This document shows, piece by piece, positions 63,483 through 64,000 of a DNA stretch of 64,000 nt (positions within the stretch are counted from its first letter, which is position 1; each line of letters opens with the position of its first letter). Source of the stretch: Piscinibacter sp. HJYY11 (GTDB lineage: Bacteria > Pseudomonadota > Gammaproteobacteria > Burkholderiales > Burkholderiaceae_C); the NCBI RefSeq assembly GCF_016735515.1, contig NZ_JAERQZ010000001.1, positions 496,001 through 560,000 on the forward strand. The letters run 5' to 3'. The translations under genes were made by a program, and so were the position numbers. A model generated the notes under the pieces. The model had not been told where the DNA came from. It ran no database searches and worked only from the letters and a program-made list of their open reading frames with translations.

Positions 63483-64000
63483 ATGAAGAAAACCGTCAGC
63501 GATCAACTGCTGGAGCGGCTGCACGCCTGGGGCGTGCGCCGCGTCTACGGCTATCCGGGCGATGGCATCAACGGCCTCATGGGGGCGTTCGGGCGCATTG
63601 GCGAGCGCATGGAATTCATCCAGGCGCGCCACGAGGAGCTCGCTGCCTTCATGGCGACCGCGCACGCCAAGTTCACCGGCGAGGTGGGCGTGTGCATGGC
63701 CACCTCTGGGCCGGGCGCCATCCACCTGCTCAACGGGCTCTACGACGCCCGTGCCGACCACCAGCCGGTGGTTGCGATCGTCGGCCAGCAGGCGCGTGCG
63801 GCGCTCGGCGGCGACTACCAGCAGGAGGTCGACCTGCTGAGCCTCTTCAAGGACGTGGCCCACGAGTACGTGCACATGGCGACCGTGCCGGCCCAGGTGC
63901 GCCACCTGGTCGACCGCGCGATGCGCATCGCGCAGGAGCGGCGTGCCGTCACCTGCATCGTGCTGCCGCACGACCTGCAGGAGATGGACGCGGTGGAGCA
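63483..64000 (+). CDS. thiamine pyrophosphate-requiring enzyme (5' part)
   Basis: The first ~172 codons of a ThDP enzyme of the pyruvate oxidase/acetolactate synthase group are present. The N-terminal pyrimidine domain has GVRRVYGYPGDGINGLMGAF, the catalytic Glu in RHEELAAFMATAHAKF, and GVCMATSGPGAIHLLNGLYD. The GYPGDGINGL pattern is typical of PoxB-like ThDP proteins. The FAD/central and C-terminal domains lie outside the window. It starts 148 nt from the divergent flavoprotein gene. Confidence 0.88.
   Translation, partial: MKKTVSDQLLERLHAWGVRRVYGYPGDGINGLMGAFGRIGERMEFIQARHEELAAFMATAHAKFTGEVGVCMATSGPGAIHLLNGLYDARADHQPVVAIVGQQARAALGGDYQQEVDLLSLFKDVAHEYVHMATVPAQVRHLVDRAMRIAQERRAVTCIVLPHDLQEMDAVE

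Overview
The window is about 64 kb of high-GC DNA with dense, tightly packed genes and very high third-position GC. Gene content points to a betaproteobacterium of the order Burkholderiales, close to the Rhizobacter, Rubrivivax and Leptothrix type. The signs are Bug/TctC solute binders, several branched-chain-amino-acid (LIV) type ABC systems, extracellular polyhydroxybutyrate (PHB) degradation, and linked DUF1800/DUF1501 genes. The genus is inference. No rRNA, convincing tRNA, insertion sequence, prophage or CRISPR array was seen.

Layout. 1-3.1 kb: the 5' part of treZ and a hybrid sensor kinase, both on the minus strand. 3.1-3.3 kb: a compact unit with a perfect LexA box and a 26-codon ORF. 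3.6-7.4 kb: copper handling (copZ-like chaperone, CopA ATPase, CueR) and an AraC regulator. 7.7-12.3 kb: a DUF1800/DUF1501 pair and a Bcr/CflA-type exporter. 12.3-13.1 kb: a small MerF-like membrane protein with a ZntR-like regulator. 13.2-19.4 kb: a secreted alpha/beta hydrolase, DUF3606, a ModA-like binder, a cupin, a redoxin and DsbD. 19.5-28.7 kb: an alkylsulfatase/Bug/acyl-CoA dehydrogenase/acyl-CoA ligase operon facing a LysR regulator across a palindromic operator, then a second ligase and a 3-hydroxybutyrate dehydrogenase-like SDR. 28.7-43.6 kb: 3-hydroxybutyrate oligomer hydrolase, a PAS-LuxR regulator, a LIV ABC system coupled to a chemoreceptor, and a LIV binder with a PHB depolymerase and a hydrolase. 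43.6-51.8 kb: a diguanylate cyclase, a sigma-54 activator, a large subtilase and another LIV binder. 51.8-53.9 kb: a five-gene metal operon. 54.1-59.6 kb: a GH12 glucanase and a second full LIV system. 59.5-64 kb: an unknown protein, two fasciclin proteins, an FAD-dependent protein and the start of a ThDP enzyme.

How the genes fit together. The core theme is use of extracellular PHB. A secreted type-2 depolymerase cuts the polymer. A lipoprotein oligomer hydrolase cuts the soluble oligomers. LIV-type binders and permeases could import the products, and a chemoreceptor is translationally coupled to one importer. An SDR oxidises 3-hydroxybutyrate, and acyl-CoA ligases could activate the acids. 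Two paralogous LIV binders, one heading the depolymerase operon, each carry an exact GG-N10-GC (-24/-12) sigma-54 promoter with a shared CAGACGTT element about 135-142 bp upstream. A PAS/AAA+/Fis activator with an intact GAFTGA loop lies between them. The link to PHB is inference; the promoter geometry is visible.

The most novel items are the small SOS-like unit at 3.1 kb, the sigma-54/UAS-controlled PHB cluster, a binding-type module shared by the PHB depolymerase and the subtilase, and a pair of oppositely oriented nested-hairpin elements inside a LIV operon.
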